A DNA stretch of 64,000 nucleotides from Pontibacter ummariensis (lineage in GTDB: Bacteria > Bacteroidota > Bacteroidia > Cytophagales > Hymenobacteraceae), in contig NZ_FZOQ01000028.1 of NCBI RefSeq assembly GCF_900188175.1, forward strand, positions 1-64,000, in the 5' to 3' direction. Shown here one piece after another: positions 34,026 through 43,092 of the stretch (position 1 is its first letter; each line of letters starts with the position of its first letter). The translations under genes and the position numbers were made by a program. The notes below the pieces were generated by a model. The model saw only the letters and a program-made list of their open reading frames with translations, was not told the origin of the DNA and ran no database searches.

Positions 34026-35264
34026 TTAGAAGGCGAACTGGGCACCTAAAGCAAGTTGATTCGCCGAACTGGTTGCGTAGACTTCCTGCCCGTTCTCCAG
34101 CAGTCTCCAGGTGGTGTTGGCGCGGTACCACTCCAGGGCGATGCCCAGCGGACCCGCGTCGTAGCGGAGCATGGGCACGATGATCTCATTCTTGAGGCGG
34201 GCGTTACCGGATACTTCTGCCAATACATCACCATCGTTCGGGTTATCCTGGCCATACATGACCCAGGCGCTTATATGCTTGCCGAATTTGTACCCGGCCT
34301 GCCCCCAGGCCCCGTAGCCTGCTATGTCACCGAACTGCAGCAACTGGCCCCAGCTCTGGCCGATGGCGCGGCCCCAGTAAGCGTTCCCCTGCAGGATGGC
34401 CCTACCGTATTCCAGCTTTGTGCCTGCCTGCACAGCTTTGCCCTCCAGGTTGCTGCGGGTATCCCCCTGCACCAGGCGCTTGCGGTCGTAGTGGCCGGCC
34501 AGGTTCACCTCCCATTTCAGCGGCTGGGTCTGGTTACTGATGTTCAGGCCAATTTCTGTTTGCGGTGTCCCTATCTCCCCTTCGTCACGTCCGTCTGCTT
34601 CGGCTTTAGGGCCGGTCCAGGAGCCGCGGAACACAGCCAGGTCGAGGCGTACTTTGGTGGCGGCTGTTGGGCTGCTCAGGCCTTGGTAGAGGAATAGGCC
34701 GGGGTTGCGGAAGCCGATGCCGCCTGCCGAGCCATAGCCCATGGCAAAGTGCGTAACGGAGTTCGGAAAGTGCGCCACCAAGGGTGTCCAGTTCTGGCCC
34801 AGGCGCAGCCTCGTCTGCCCTTTCTGCACCTCCACGTAAGCCAGGCGCACGCGCGGCAGCAGGTTTTCGTCGGCAAAGCCCCCTCCCCCTGCCGTGCCTC
34901 CCAGGAAGTCTAGCTCGGCACGACCGGTGGCGGTGATGCCGTGGGGCAGGTGATAGGCCGTGCCTTTAAAAATGAGCCAGGTCTTGCGCAGGTCGCCGCC
35001 AAACTGGTACTCCTCCTGGGTAGGCTGCTGGGGGCTGGCCCACATGGTAATGGCACCGTCGCCCAGGCCAAAGGTACCATCCTGCACAAAGCCTGACGCC
35101 GTGATAATCCCGTTGATGCTTGACTTGAAGTATGGCTTGCCTGCCTGCGTAGTGTCCGGTGCCGGCGTGGCCGGGAAGCGGAGGTCGATCTGGGCGTTAG
35201 CCTGGTGGAGCAGCAGCACATTTAAAGCTGCCACACCGATAGCGGTTCGTACTGTTTTTTTCAT
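34026..35264 (-). CDS. Putative outer-membrane porin (DcaP-like)
   Basis: A 412-residue protein with signal peptide ending HQANAQ and then many amphipathic strands (for example TRLRLGQNWTPLVAHFPNSV, GRAILQGNAYWGRAIG). It ends in Phe (LALGAQFAF), as outer-membrane barrels do. The segment after the signal (FKSSINGIITASGFVQDG, LRKTWLIFKGTAYHLPHG) resembles DcaP-type trimeric porins. The specific substrate is not readable; the metal-rich neighbourhood suggests passive solute or metal passage. First gene of a minus group with DoxX. Confidence 0.65.
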   Translation of the reverse strand: MKKTVRTAIGVAALNVLLLHQANAQIDLRFPATPAPDTTQAGKPYFKSSINGIITASGFVQDGTFGLGDGAITMWASPQQPTQEEYQFGGDLRKTWLIFKGTAYHLPHGITATGRAELDFLGGTAGGGGFADENLLPRVRLAYVEVQKGQTRLRLGQNWTPLVAHFPNSVTHFAMGYGSAGGIGFRNPGLFLYQGLSSPTAATKVRLDLAVFRGSWTGPKAEADGRDEGEIGTPQTEIGLNISNQTQPLKWEVNLAGHYDRKRLVQGDTRSNLEGKAVQAGTKLEYGRAILQGNAYWGRAIGQSWGQLLQFGDIAGYGAWGQAGYKFGKHISAWVMYGQDNPNDGDVLAEVSGNARLKNEIIVPMLRYDAGPLGIALEWYRANTTWRLLENGQEVYATSSANQLALGAQFAF

Positions 35265-35294
35265 GGTTTTATTTTGTAGCTAATGGTATGGGCA

Positions 35295-35337
35295 ATAAGG
35301 TGGCCGTCCGCCTTTTCAGGGGCAGCTACCTTATGGT
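35295..35337 (-). terminator. Weak hairpin after the HMA gene
   Basis: ATAAGGTGGC and GCTACCTTAT pair at nine of ten positions across a loop of about 20. There is no good T run, so termination is only possible. Confidence 0.35.
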
Positions 35338-35435
35338 GATAATTCTAGTCTTAATGAAATCAGAGGCTCAGAGAAGAGTCTTCGCAGCAGGTGGGAGGGA
35401 AAAAAGGTTGCCGCTGGCGAACTGTGGGCTTTTCG

Positions 35436-35645
35436 CTAAAGCGCCTCTGCCTTAAAGCCAGCCTTCACTACTGCCGCAATGATCTCATGCGCAGACAGCG
35501 TATCTGTTTTCACGGTAAGTACTTTGTCGCGGTTGGACGTGTCCACGTTCCACTCGCAGACGCCTTCGCTGGCGTTCAGCACTGGAGTTACTTTAGATAC
35601 ACAGCCTCCGCAGTTGATGTTCGTTTTGAATTGTAGGTCTTTCAT
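35436..35645 (-). CDS. Heavy-metal-associated (HMA) domain protein, copper chaperone-like
   Basis: A 69-residue cytosolic protein starting at ATG 35645 (MKDLQFKTNINCGGCV); the longer frame to 35678 is less likely because the family begins at this point. CGGC is the CxxC metal site on the first loop of a ferredoxin-like fold. It probably carries Cu(I) or another soft metal to a partner. It stands alone behind an exact -7 promoter box, upstream of the porin-DoxX-CDF group. Confidence 0.88.
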   Translation of the reverse strand: MKDLQFKTNINCGGCVSKVTPVLNASEGVCEWNVDTSNRDKVLTVKTDTLSAHEIIAAVVKAGFKAEAL

Positions 35646-35680
35646 GTTCTTGTTTCTTTTGTTACATATTTTGAACATGA

Positions 35681-35688
35681 CAAAGGTA
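35681..35688 (-). promoter_or_regulatory. -7 promoter box of the HMA gene
   Basis: Minus strand TACCTTTG, an exact TAnnTTTG match 36 bases before the start. No -33 box at the normal spacing was found. Confidence 0.5.
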
Positions 35689-35689
35689 A

Positions 35690-35999
35690 ATAGCGGAGTT
35701 GCCGGAGCTGTTACACAATTTCGGCTGCGTGTTGCATGATTATTAGTTCCAAAAGCCCGGCGAAACCCGGCTACCCAAACTTGCCTGTCAATAGAAAAAA
35801 GGACCAGAGCAGGCAGCAGGTGCTAAGGATCTACTTATCACAAAGGACAGGAGCTGGTTACGGCGGGCCACGGGTACACCTGCTGGCAGCAGGTACAGGC
35901 AACTCAAACGCGCAGGAAAGCCACATACAGCGCTTGCTGCCCTGCATAAAATATGCTACTTTCAGTTCTGTCTATCTAAAATTAAAAACCTGGTCTATT
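35690..35999. other. Divergent intergenic region
   Basis: Lies between HMA (minus) and the Nif3-like gene (plus). The plus frame is open from 35736 but its 88 codons before ATG 36000 show no conserved features and would put the Tat signal in the middle of the protein. Confidence 0.4.
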
Positions 36000-36926
36000 A
36001 TGGAGAAGAACAACAGACATCCCCTGAACGGGAGAAGAGCGTTTTTAAACAATGTCACGAAAATAGCAGGGGCCTCCATGATCATGGCTGTGCCGGGTAT
36101 CGGTCTTGCCGAAAGCTTGCAACCGGTAAAAAGGAGGTTCACTGTAGGGCAGGTCATTGACACCATCCTGAAAGAAATCCCTGGTGCTCCCTTCGCTAAA
36201 ACCGTCGATCAGCTACGGTCTGGCAGCCTGGAGCAGGAAGTGACGGGAATTGTAACGACCATGTTCCCTACTGTGGAGGTGATTGAGAAAACAGCCAAAG
36301 CCGGGGCAAACTTTATCATCGCACATGAAACACCTTTTTATAACAACGAGGACCAAATTGACTGGCTCATGCAGGACGATGCCTACCGCTACAAAGCAGC
36401 GCTGCTTGATAAACACAAAATAGCGATATGGCGCTTCCACGATTACTGGCATGCCCACAAGCCAGACGGCATCATCATGGGCAACTTAATTAAACTAGGC
36501 TGGGAAAATCATTATAATGCAGACAACCCAAGAATAATCACCTTAGCCCAGCCAATGCCTTTACAAGCCATCGTGGCTCTTACGAAAGAAAAGCTGGGTA
36601 TTCCTTCGGTACGCGTGGTAGGTAACCTAAACCAGAACTGCCGTACAGTTTACCTGGCCTTTGGCTACATGGACAGTAAAAGGCAGATAGCTGCTATCCA
36701 GGAGTACAAACCCGATTTAATCCTAAGTGGTGAGACACGGGAGTGGGAAACAGTGGAGCGCGTACGGGATGGTTTACGAATGGGGCAGAAAACGAACTTA
36801 CTGGTGCTCAGCCATGCCGTGAGCGAAGAAGCCGGTATGGAATATGCCGCCAAGTGGTTGCAGCCTAAAGTACCGGGCACCAGGGTAAGTCATATTGCAA
36901 CCGGAAACCCTTTTCAGTTTGTATAA
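36000..36926 (+). CDS. Nif3-like dinuclear metal centre protein with Tat signal
   Basis: A 308-residue protein. I start it at ATG 36000 because that places GRRAFLNNVTKIAGASMIMA, a twin-arginine export signal, at residues 11-30. The mature part has the Nif3/GTP-cyclohydrolase-I-type-2-like phrases EVTGIVTTMFPTVEVIEKTA, GANFIIAHETPFYNNED and LVLSHAVSEEAGMEYAAKWL, whose His and Glu residues bind two metals in relatives. Most Nif3 proteins are cytoplasmic, so export is unusual. It is followed after about 210 bp by an exported amidohydrolase on the same strand. Confidence 0.8.
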   Translation: MEKNNRHPLNGRRAFLNNVTKIAGASMIMAVPGIGLAESLQPVKRRFTVGQVIDTILKEIPGAPFAKTVDQLRSGSLEQEVTGIVTTMFPTVEVIEKTAKAGANFIIAHETPFYNNEDQIDWLMQDDAYRYKAALLDKHKIAIWRFHDYWHAHKPDGIIMGNLIKLGWENHYNADNPRIITLAQPMPLQAIVALTKEKLGIPSVRVVGNLNQNCRTVYLAFGYMDSKRQIAAIQEYKPDLILSGETREWETVERVRDGLRMGQKTNLLVLSHAVSEEAGMEYAAKWLQPKVPGTRVSHIATGNPFQFV

Positions 36927-37136
36927 AAAAGAAGGATACCCTTTAGCCCCTGGCAAGGTACGACCTCTTTCCTTATTACATCTCTGTCCTACCTTTCAGG
37001 CCAGCACTGTCGTTCGTATTTGGCGTTTGGATCTACTTCAGGTAGATGCTATTTTTCTGCATGAAAGCCGGGCTGTCGTACTTTCGATACTATAGCGCCA
37101 ACTCAGAAGGCCTTGCAGTCAGCAACACCCTACATC

Positions 37137-38459
37137 ATGAAAAAACTCTTTGCTTTACTCCTCACCTTCTTAGCCATTCCCTTCCTGCTGCACGCACAGG
37201 AGGCACAAACCTACATAATAAAAGCCGGGAAAATATTTGACGCAGAGAAAGGCGTGTTTCTGGAGTCCCGGGACATACTCGTAGAAGGCAAAGTGATCAA
37301 GGAGATGGGCAGAAACCTAAAACCCGGAAAGGGCGTTACGGTCATCGACCTGACAGACCATACGGTTATTCCCGGCCTGATAGATTCGCACACCCACTTA
37401 CTGACAGACTTAGCGCCAGACAAGAACACCATTGGCGGTACCGTAGAATACATTACCACCCAGGATGGCGCCTATCGCGCACTGCGGAGCGTTAAGCTAC
37501 TGGAGTCTTATTTAGCCGCTGGCTTTACCACTGTGAAAGACTTGGGCAACTCCGGCATGTTCCTGGACGTGTCTTTGAGCAACGCGATTGACGAAGGTTT
37601 TATCAGAGGTCCCAGAATGTTCGCTTCAGGCCCCATCCTGAGCTCTGTCGGTGGGCAGTTCCTTGGTCTTTCACATGATTACGGGCATTTGGCCGCAACA
37701 GAATACCGTATCATCAAAAGCCCCGATGATGCCCGCTTTGCAGTAAGAGAACATATTAACTACGGTACCGACCTCATTAAAATATGTGCGGATAATTCTC
37801 CTAACAACACTGCCTTAACACGGGATGAGATGCAGGCCATTGTGGAAATGGCGCATGGCTTCGGGAAAAAGGTCACAGCGCACGCCAACAGTCCAGCCTC
37901 CATCACCAGTGCCGTGCTGGCAGGCGTAGACGGCATCGAGCATGGCTACAGAATTGATGATGCCTCGCTGGCCCTGATGGCCAAGCACGATGTTTATTTA
38001 GTGCCAACAGATTACCACGTCGCCCCTATCGGGATCAAGTACCACAAAGACGGCGGGTGGACAGACGAACAGGCAAACAGCTTTAAGCAGGTTTTAAATA
38101 AGCGCCTGCAGTCTGCCGAGAAGCAGCAGGTAAAGATTGTGTTCGGTTCTGACATTTATGTAGATTTCGGAATGTCCCGTGGTGATGCAGCTAAAAATGT
38201 TTTCGTGGCTTACCTCGACGCCGGCATTCCCGCGCATAAGATACTACAGTACGCCACAAGTAACGCCGCTGAGTTTATCGGTGCTAAAGATAAGCTGGGT
38301 GTGCTAAAACCAAATGCCATCGCGGACATCGTCGCTTATAAAGGGGATCTGGAGAAAGACTTTAACAACATCTTCAACAAGGCTGCTTTTGTGGCAAAAA
38401 ACGGGGAAATCTTAATCAACCACACAGGCACCACTACTACGACGGGGAGCCAAAAATAG
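37137..38459 (+). CDS. Exported amidohydrolase (imidazolonepropionase/prolidase-like)
   Basis: Metal-dependent hydrolase of 440 residues. ATG 37137 gives a clean signal peptide ending LLHAQ; the longer frame does not. The amidohydrolase core starts IIKAGKIFDAEKG; metal ligands are His85 and His87 (DSHTHL), followed by a possible Lys in TDLIKICADN, His in TAHANSPAS, His in GIEHGY and Asp in FGSDIYVDFG. The end AIADIVAYKGDLEKDF is typical of the family. Family members cleave cyclic amides or dipeptides; the substrate here is not readable. Confidence 0.88.
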   Translation: MKKLFALLLTFLAIPFLLHAQEAQTYIIKAGKIFDAEKGVFLESRDILVEGKVIKEMGRNLKPGKGVTVIDLTDHTVIPGLIDSHTHLLTDLAPDKNTIGGTVEYITTQDGAYRALRSVKLLESYLAAGFTTVKDLGNSGMFLDVSLSNAIDEGFIRGPRMFASGPILSSVGGQFLGLSHDYGHLAATEYRIIKSPDDARFAVREHINYGTDLIKICADNSPNNTALTRDEMQAIVEMAHGFGKKVTAHANSPASITSAVLAGVDGIEHGYRIDDASLALMAKHDVYLVPTDYHVAPIGIKYHKDGGWTDEQANSFKQVLNKRLQSAEKQQVKIVFGSDIYVDFGMSRGDAAKNVFVAYLDAGIPAHKILQYATSNAAEFIGAKDKLGVLKPNAIADIVAYKGDLEKDFNNIFNKAAFVAKNGEILINHTGTTTTTGSQK

Positions 38460-38566
38460 TCTCCCTGTCCTGCTGTACCAGCCCTTCCCTACAGCCTCTT
38501 AGCCCCAACAATACATCCCGTGAGGGCTTGCTCCCGTTATAAAAGGCAAACCTAAAAGATGAGCAG

Positions 38567-38980
38567 ATGGGGATGAAACATATACAGCAGGGCCTTATGG
38601 TCTTCTGCATCTTAATTGCCCTGGGGATGAGCAGTTGCCGGACCAGCAACGAAGCAGGCACCGTCGAAACAGCGTCCGAAACCTATAAAAGCATGGCGCC
38701 CCAGCGCGTGGACGTGAGGGGGAGCATCATTAGAAGCCAGTACAACCAGGGGCAGGTTATACTGGAGGTGGAAGGATTACCTTCGCCGGACTCCCGCTTT
38801 AACCGGGCCTTTGTGCTGGTGGAACCCATCACCCAGATCGTGGATGCAGAGGGTCGTACGATTAGCCTAAGCGAGTTGCGGCAGGGCCAAAACGTCGCCA
38901 TCTTATTAAGAGGCGGCGGACAGGGAAATTTTGTAGGCCTGGGGGTAGCCCGAAAGCTATGGGTAGAAGAGCCCTTTTAA
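38567..38980 (+). CDS. Small lipoprotein of unknown function
   Basis: A 137-residue lipoprotein, lipobox GMSSC (Cys24); the start could instead be ATG 38573. After a linker (25-45) the rest is a compact beta domain (VRGSIIRSQYNQGQVILEVE, GQNVAILLRGGGQ) with an OB-fold look. I do not recognise the family. It lies 107 bp downstream of the amidohydrolase and may share its transcript. Confidence 0.7.
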   Translation: MGMKHIQQGLMVFCILIALGMSSCRTSNEAGTVETASETYKSMAPQRVDVRGSIIRSQYNQGQVILEVEGLPSPDSRFNRAFVLVEPITQIVDAEGRTISLSELRQGQNVAILLRGGGQGNFVGLGVARKLWVEEPF

Positions 38981-39042
38981 TTAGCCAGCTGGGCTATGCA
39001 CGAACAAAACCCGCCAAGGCCGCTGCGTTTAAAACGGACAGG

Positions 39043-39330
39043 CTAAGTAAGCTTCACTTTCTGCCACCCAACCGTCTGCTCCGAAGGCGACGCCGGTAGC
39101 CCCTCTGTATTGTAGAGGCTGGCTCCTACCAGGCTGTGTGCCCGGGCATCGCGCGGGGGCACATTATCGCTTCACGCAGTTCCTTTGTCTCCTACCACCC
39201 GGCTTTTGCCCAAAAAATGCTTCTCCGCACCCGTTATGGCAACACCAGGTGCTGTTTCTCACCCGCCCTCTGCATCGTTAGAACTGCCCGGTACTATCAG
39301 CCCCAGAGCCTGCTCTTTGGATCCCCTTGC
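39043..39330 (-). pseudogene. Relic of a sialate O-acetylesterase C-terminus
   Basis: Minus strand reads AITGAEKHFLGKSRVVGDKG near 39245-39185 and, in another frame, SLYNTEGLPASPSEQTVG to the stop at 39043. These match the last 60 residues of the intact esterase at 23365-25332 (AIAGADKKFVWAKARIEGDK, NFYNKEGLPASPFRTD). Internal stops and frame changes show it is dead. No N-terminal part was found. Confidence 0.65.
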
Positions 39331-39770
39331 AGCATTCAGTCATCGTCAGTCAGCTTCAGGAGCCTTATTTGCCCCAGGGGGAGATCAGGTTGCTCAGTAG
39401 TAGGTAAAGCTGCCAGATCATGTGAAAAGAGTTAGCGCAATGGAACAAAGCCCGCAAAAGCACCTCCGGCTTCACAGTGCAGAGGATTGATGGCACCAGC
39501 AGCGTCCCATAGCCTATTACAAAATTGAGCAAGGCCTGTAACAGGGCCGGCACAGCCGCTCAAACCGGCTCCACACACTGTTTAGCTGGTGTCTCTTTCC
39601 ACCATGTTCAGGATGTTCTGTACAGGAACTCATCCGGACAGTGCAAGCCCTGATACATTCACACCAATGATATTATCCAATTCAAATAAAAAACATAAGC
39701 ATATGGCTAAACATCCTTTTTAGACTTCCGTTAGTTCAACTACAATCGTTTAACTTATTAAATATCTGCT
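39331..39770. other. Gene-poor stretch before the ScyD/ScyE-like gene
   Basis: No supported gene; a 62-codon minus frame at 39365-39553 is hydrophobic but unrecognised. It may be further debris of the relic next to it. The last 120 bases are AT-rich and presumably hold the next promoter. Confidence 0.35.
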
Positions 39771-40781
39771 ATGAAAAAATCAACTTTCCCTCTTTTGGCG
39801 TTTTTGCTAGCGTTCGTGCTGAGCTCCTGTGAGCACCTAAGCGATTACCTGGACGACCGTGACCCCTCAAAGCCAGATGTAAAAGAGTTTGCAACGGGGC
39901 TCTCCACTCCCATTGGCCTGGAGATGGACAAATACCACAGGCTGTGGGTAACGGAAGCCGGAACAGGCATGAATGACGGCGAAGTATCTGTCATCACGCA
40001 AAACGGAAAAGTTTATACCGCTATCGAAGGTTTTCCATCTGTGATAGGTCCTGAAGGAGACCCAGCCGGCTTAAACCATCTCTTGTATGAAGACGGCTCT
40101 CTCTGGATCTTACACGGTATATCAGGCAGGCTTTACAAGGCCAATGTCGCTAACTTTGTACCTGGCGATATACCTATTCAGGCAAGCGACCTGACCTATT
40201 ATGAAATAGGAGATTTTGTTACGGGGCAGGGCTTTGAGGAGTCGAACATGTATAAGCTGACAAGAGGACCTGAAGGAGACCTGTTCATAGTAGACGCAGG
40301 AGCCAACTCTATCATTCGCCGCGATGCCGAAACCGGTGATTTGAGTGTTTTTGTGACCTTTGATAAGATAAAGAACCCTACTCCTGTAGGGCCTGAGTTT
40401 ATTGATCCGGTGCCCACAGGCATTGTATATGAAGAGGGCCGTTTTCTTGTAACCACGCTCACTGGCTTTCCATTTCCGGAAGGACAGGCAAGGATCTATG
40501 AAGTTAGCGCAGCGGGCGACGTGTCCCTGTACCAGGAAGGCTTCACGACGCTGGTGGACATAGAAATGGGCATGCCCGGCTTACCGCTTGTTTTACAATA
40601 TGCTGCCTCCGGCGAAGCGGGATGGATGCCAGGCACAGGCAAGATCATCCAGGCGACAGGCGATGAGGCAAGCGTGTTACGTTCCGGGCTTAGCTTTGCC
40701 TCTGACATGGAACTGGTCGGAGCCAGAAATGCCTATGTTACCAACCTGGCAGAAGGAAAAGTACTAAAAGTAAAGTATTAA
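39771..40781 (+). CDS. ScyD/ScyE-family lipoprotein (beta-propeller)
   Basis: A 336-residue lipoprotein, lipobox LSSC (Cys20). The mature part has repeated propeller units (STPIGLEMDKYHRLWVTEAG, MYKLTRGPEGDLFIVDAGAN, PVPTGIVYEEGRFLVTTLTG, DMELVGARNAYVTNLAEGKV) as in ScyD/ScyE-type and SMP-30-like proteins. The ScyD/E name derives from cyanobacterial scytonemin clusters; no other such genes are here, so the name is only a fold label. It is monocistronic with its own terminator. Confidence 0.8.
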   Translation: MKKSTFPLLAFLLAFVLSSCEHLSDYLDDRDPSKPDVKEFATGLSTPIGLEMDKYHRLWVTEAGTGMNDGEVSVITQNGKVYTAIEGFPSVIGPEGDPAGLNHLLYEDGSLWILHGISGRLYKANVANFVPGDIPIQASDLTYYEIGDFVTGQGFEESNMYKLTRGPEGDLFIVDAGANSIIRRDAETGDLSVFVTFDKIKNPTPVGPEFIDPVPTGIVYEEGRFLVTTLTGFPFPEGQARIYEVSAAGDVSLYQEGFTTLVDIEMGMPGLPLVLQYAASGEAGWMPGTGKIIQATGDEASVLRSGLSFASDMELVGARNAYVTNLAEGKVLKVKY

Positions 40782-40867
40782 AAGATGCGCAAGCTATTGT
40801 CAGAAAGGGGAAGGCAGCAGGTCTTCCCCTTTCTGTTACCCACCACCCGGATCTCCTGTAGATAAGA

Positions 40868-40897
40868 AAAGCCGCTCTACATGCATAGAGCGGCTTT
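40868..40897. terminator. Terminator after the ScyD/ScyE-like gene
   Basis: AAAGCCGCTCTA / TAGAGCGGCTTT, perfect 12-bp stem with a six-base loop, usable in both directions between convergent genes. Confidence 0.85.
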
Positions 40898-40995
40898 CTG
40901 TATCACAATTTGCCAGTGCTACTGCCTGCCTCCTGTTCGGCCCAACCCTTTACTGCAGTAAGGATTCGTCCGGTGCAGGGTAGGAATTTAGCTTG

Positions 40996-42621
40996 TTATG
41001 GCAGAAACTTAGGTGCTTTCCGGTGTTTCGTCCCGGTCTCATAGCCATAGGCAATTTCCAGTAAAACCGGCTCGCTCCAGGCTTTTCCGAAAAAGGAAAT
41101 GCCCACGGGTAACTCTTCTACAAAGCCCATGGGAACTGTAATAGACGGGTAGCCGGCATGAGCGGCAGGTGAAGAGCTTCCCAGTTGAAAGCTATCCCCG
41201 TTTACCAGGTCTGTTTTCCAGGCAGGGCCGCCAGTTGGGGCCACGATGGCATCCAGCTTATGGGTATCCATCACTTTGTCTATGCCCTCCTCACGGCTGC
41301 CTTTCATCAACTTGGCCAGGGCCTCCTGGTACTCGTTCGAATTCAGGTCTCCCTTTTCCTGGGCCATTTCCAGGAAGCGCTGGTTAAAGTGCTTCAACTC
41401 CAGGGTGTCTGCTTTGTTAAAAGCGATCAATTCTTCTACGCTTTTAATCGGGGCATCTGGCCCCAGGGACTTGAAGTACTCGTTTAGCCCGTGCTTGTAT
41501 TCATACAGCATCACTTCAAACGAGTGGTTTCCGACCCCAGGACTTCCTATGGCATCGATCTCCACAATCTCGGCACCCTGGCTTTTCAGGAAGTCGATTG
41601 CCTGGTACATGAGGGAATCCACTTTATAGTTGGCCCCGAGTGGTGCCTTGTAAAAACCGATTCGCTTGCCCTTCAGGCCGTCTGCTTTCAGGAACTGGGT
41701 GTAGTCCTTGTAAACCTTCCCTTCACTGGCCAGCGTCTTTTCGTCTGCAGCGTCCACTCCTACCATGGCGCCTAAGCCAATGGCCGCATCGCGCACCGTG
41801 CGCGCCATCGGGCCTGGCGTGTCCTGCGTATAAGAGATCGGGATAATACCGGACCGGCTGATGAGCCCCACAGTTGGCTTGATGCCCACTACCCCACTCG
41901 CATGCGCCGGGCAGACAATAGAACCGTTTGTTTCTGTGCCAATGGCAAGCACGGTCAGGTTAGCCGCCACGGCCACGGCAGAGCCTGAGCTGGACCCACA
42001 GGGGTTACGGCTCAGGACGTAAGGGTTTTTAGTTTGTCCGCCAAGGCCACTCCAGCCACTCGTGGAGAGCTCGCCCCGGAAGTTTGCCCACTCGCTCAGG
42101 TTAGCCTTGCCAATGATAATGGCACCGGCCTCTCTTAACTGCTTGGCTACAAAACTGTCCTGCAGCGGGTAGGAGTTGGCCAAGGCCCTGGAACCGGCAG
42201 TGGTGGCCATTCTATCGTGCGTGTCGATGTTGTCTTTCAGCACGACCGGTATCCCATGAAGCGGCCCCCGCACCTTCCCCTCTTTTCTCTCTTTGTCCAG
42301 TGCTTCTGCTATCTGGAGCGCATCCGGGTTTACCTCTATGATAGAGCCAAGCGACGGACCGTTATCATCAATCTCCTCGATGCGGCTCAGGTAGGCCTGC
42401 ACCACTTCTTTGGCAGTCAGCGTGCCCTCTTTGTATTTCTGCTGCAGCTGGTCTATTTCCAGTTCCACAATGTTGGAACCCGCCGTACGCACCACCTGAT
42501 TTTCGGCAGACAGAGGTTTTTGGCAGGAAACCTGGAAGAACAGGCAGGAGGTAGTCGCGAATAGGAATGCCGTTCTGTGTAAGAACCGCTTGCCCGGTAA
42601 GGCATTCAAAGGTTTATGCAT
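40996..42621 (-). CDS. Amidase-signature family lipoprotein
   Basis: A 541-residue amidase. ATG 42621 gives a lipoprotein signal with lipobox FQVSC (Cys33); the open frame continues 75 codons upstream but lacks any feature. The Ser-cisSer-Lys triad is present: Lys in VVLKDNID, the Ser-rich GSSSGSAVAVAANL, and the nucleophile in GTETNGSIVCPA. GatA-type relatives in the cytoplasm transamidate tRNA, but the export signal rules that out here; it probably hydrolyses extracellular amides. C-terminus GKAWSEPVLLEIAYGYE is typical. Confidence 0.9.
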   Translation of the reverse strand: MHKPLNALPGKRFLHRTAFLFATTSCLFFQVSCQKPLSAENQVVRTAGSNIVELEIDQLQQKYKEGTLTAKEVVQAYLSRIEEIDDNGPSLGSIIEVNPDALQIAEALDKERKEGKVRGPLHGIPVVLKDNIDTHDRMATTAGSRALANSYPLQDSFVAKQLREAGAIIIGKANLSEWANFRGELSTSGWSGLGGQTKNPYVLSRNPCGSSSGSAVAVAANLTVLAIGTETNGSIVCPAHASGVVGIKPTVGLISRSGIIPISYTQDTPGPMARTVRDAAIGLGAMVGVDAADEKTLASEGKVYKDYTQFLKADGLKGKRIGFYKAPLGANYKVDSLMYQAIDFLKSQGAEIVEIDAIGSPGVGNHSFEVMLYEYKHGLNEYFKSLGPDAPIKSVEELIAFNKADTLELKHFNQRFLEMAQEKGDLNSNEYQEALAKLMKGSREEGIDKVMDTHKLDAIVAPTGGPAWKTDLVNGDSFQLGSSSPAAHAGYPSITVPMGFVEELPVGISFFGKAWSEPVLLEIAYGYETGTKHRKAPKFLP

Positions 42622-43092
42622 GTCTGTTGATGGTGGATTGCTAAAGTATCTATGCTTTGTTATCAGAACGCAGGATGAACGGTTATCCAGCCTGATTTGA
42701 AAGCGATCGTAGCAGTAAGTTAAGCCATTTTGCCCAGCTCTTAAAATTCCAGTCCAAAAATGTCCCACTCCTTTTAACAGAAGGACACCCTGCCTGCCCG
42801 CTCTTGGGTTCATCGTGTCAGGAAAAACTAAAGATGGCTGCGCCATGATTACCTCAGGACCACAGCAGAGCGGCTGTGATGCCTTGTGCTGCTTTCCGTT
42901 CCCCCACTCAAGCCAGCTGCTAGAATAGCCGACCGAATGCGCACGCGCAACAGATGACCGTTTACCTTAGAGAAGCATCCTGGCTGTTTAACAAGGGAAC
43001 AGGCCGTCTAAAAACATCTTTTTGCTGGGAACACCAGTACAAGCAGGAGATGCAGCACCCCGGTTTTTCCTCTTATAACTTGTTAGATACCA
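42622..43092. other. Divergent intergenic region
   Basis: Between the amidase and the GT9 gene. The minus amidase frame stays open to 42846 without recognisable content. No repeat or terminator was seen; promoters for both directions are expected. Confidence 0.35.

Noticed and set aside
35295..35337. Strong terminator call for the ATAAGGT hairpin
   Set aside because: Long loop and no T run; kept only as a weak feature.
35736..35999. Nif3-like start at 35736
   Set aside because: Would put the Tat signal about 100 residues into the protein; ATG 36000 is preferred.
42622..42846. Amidase start at 42846 (616 residues)
   Set aside because: The first 75 residues have no family content; the lipoprotein signal at 42621 gives a complete protein.
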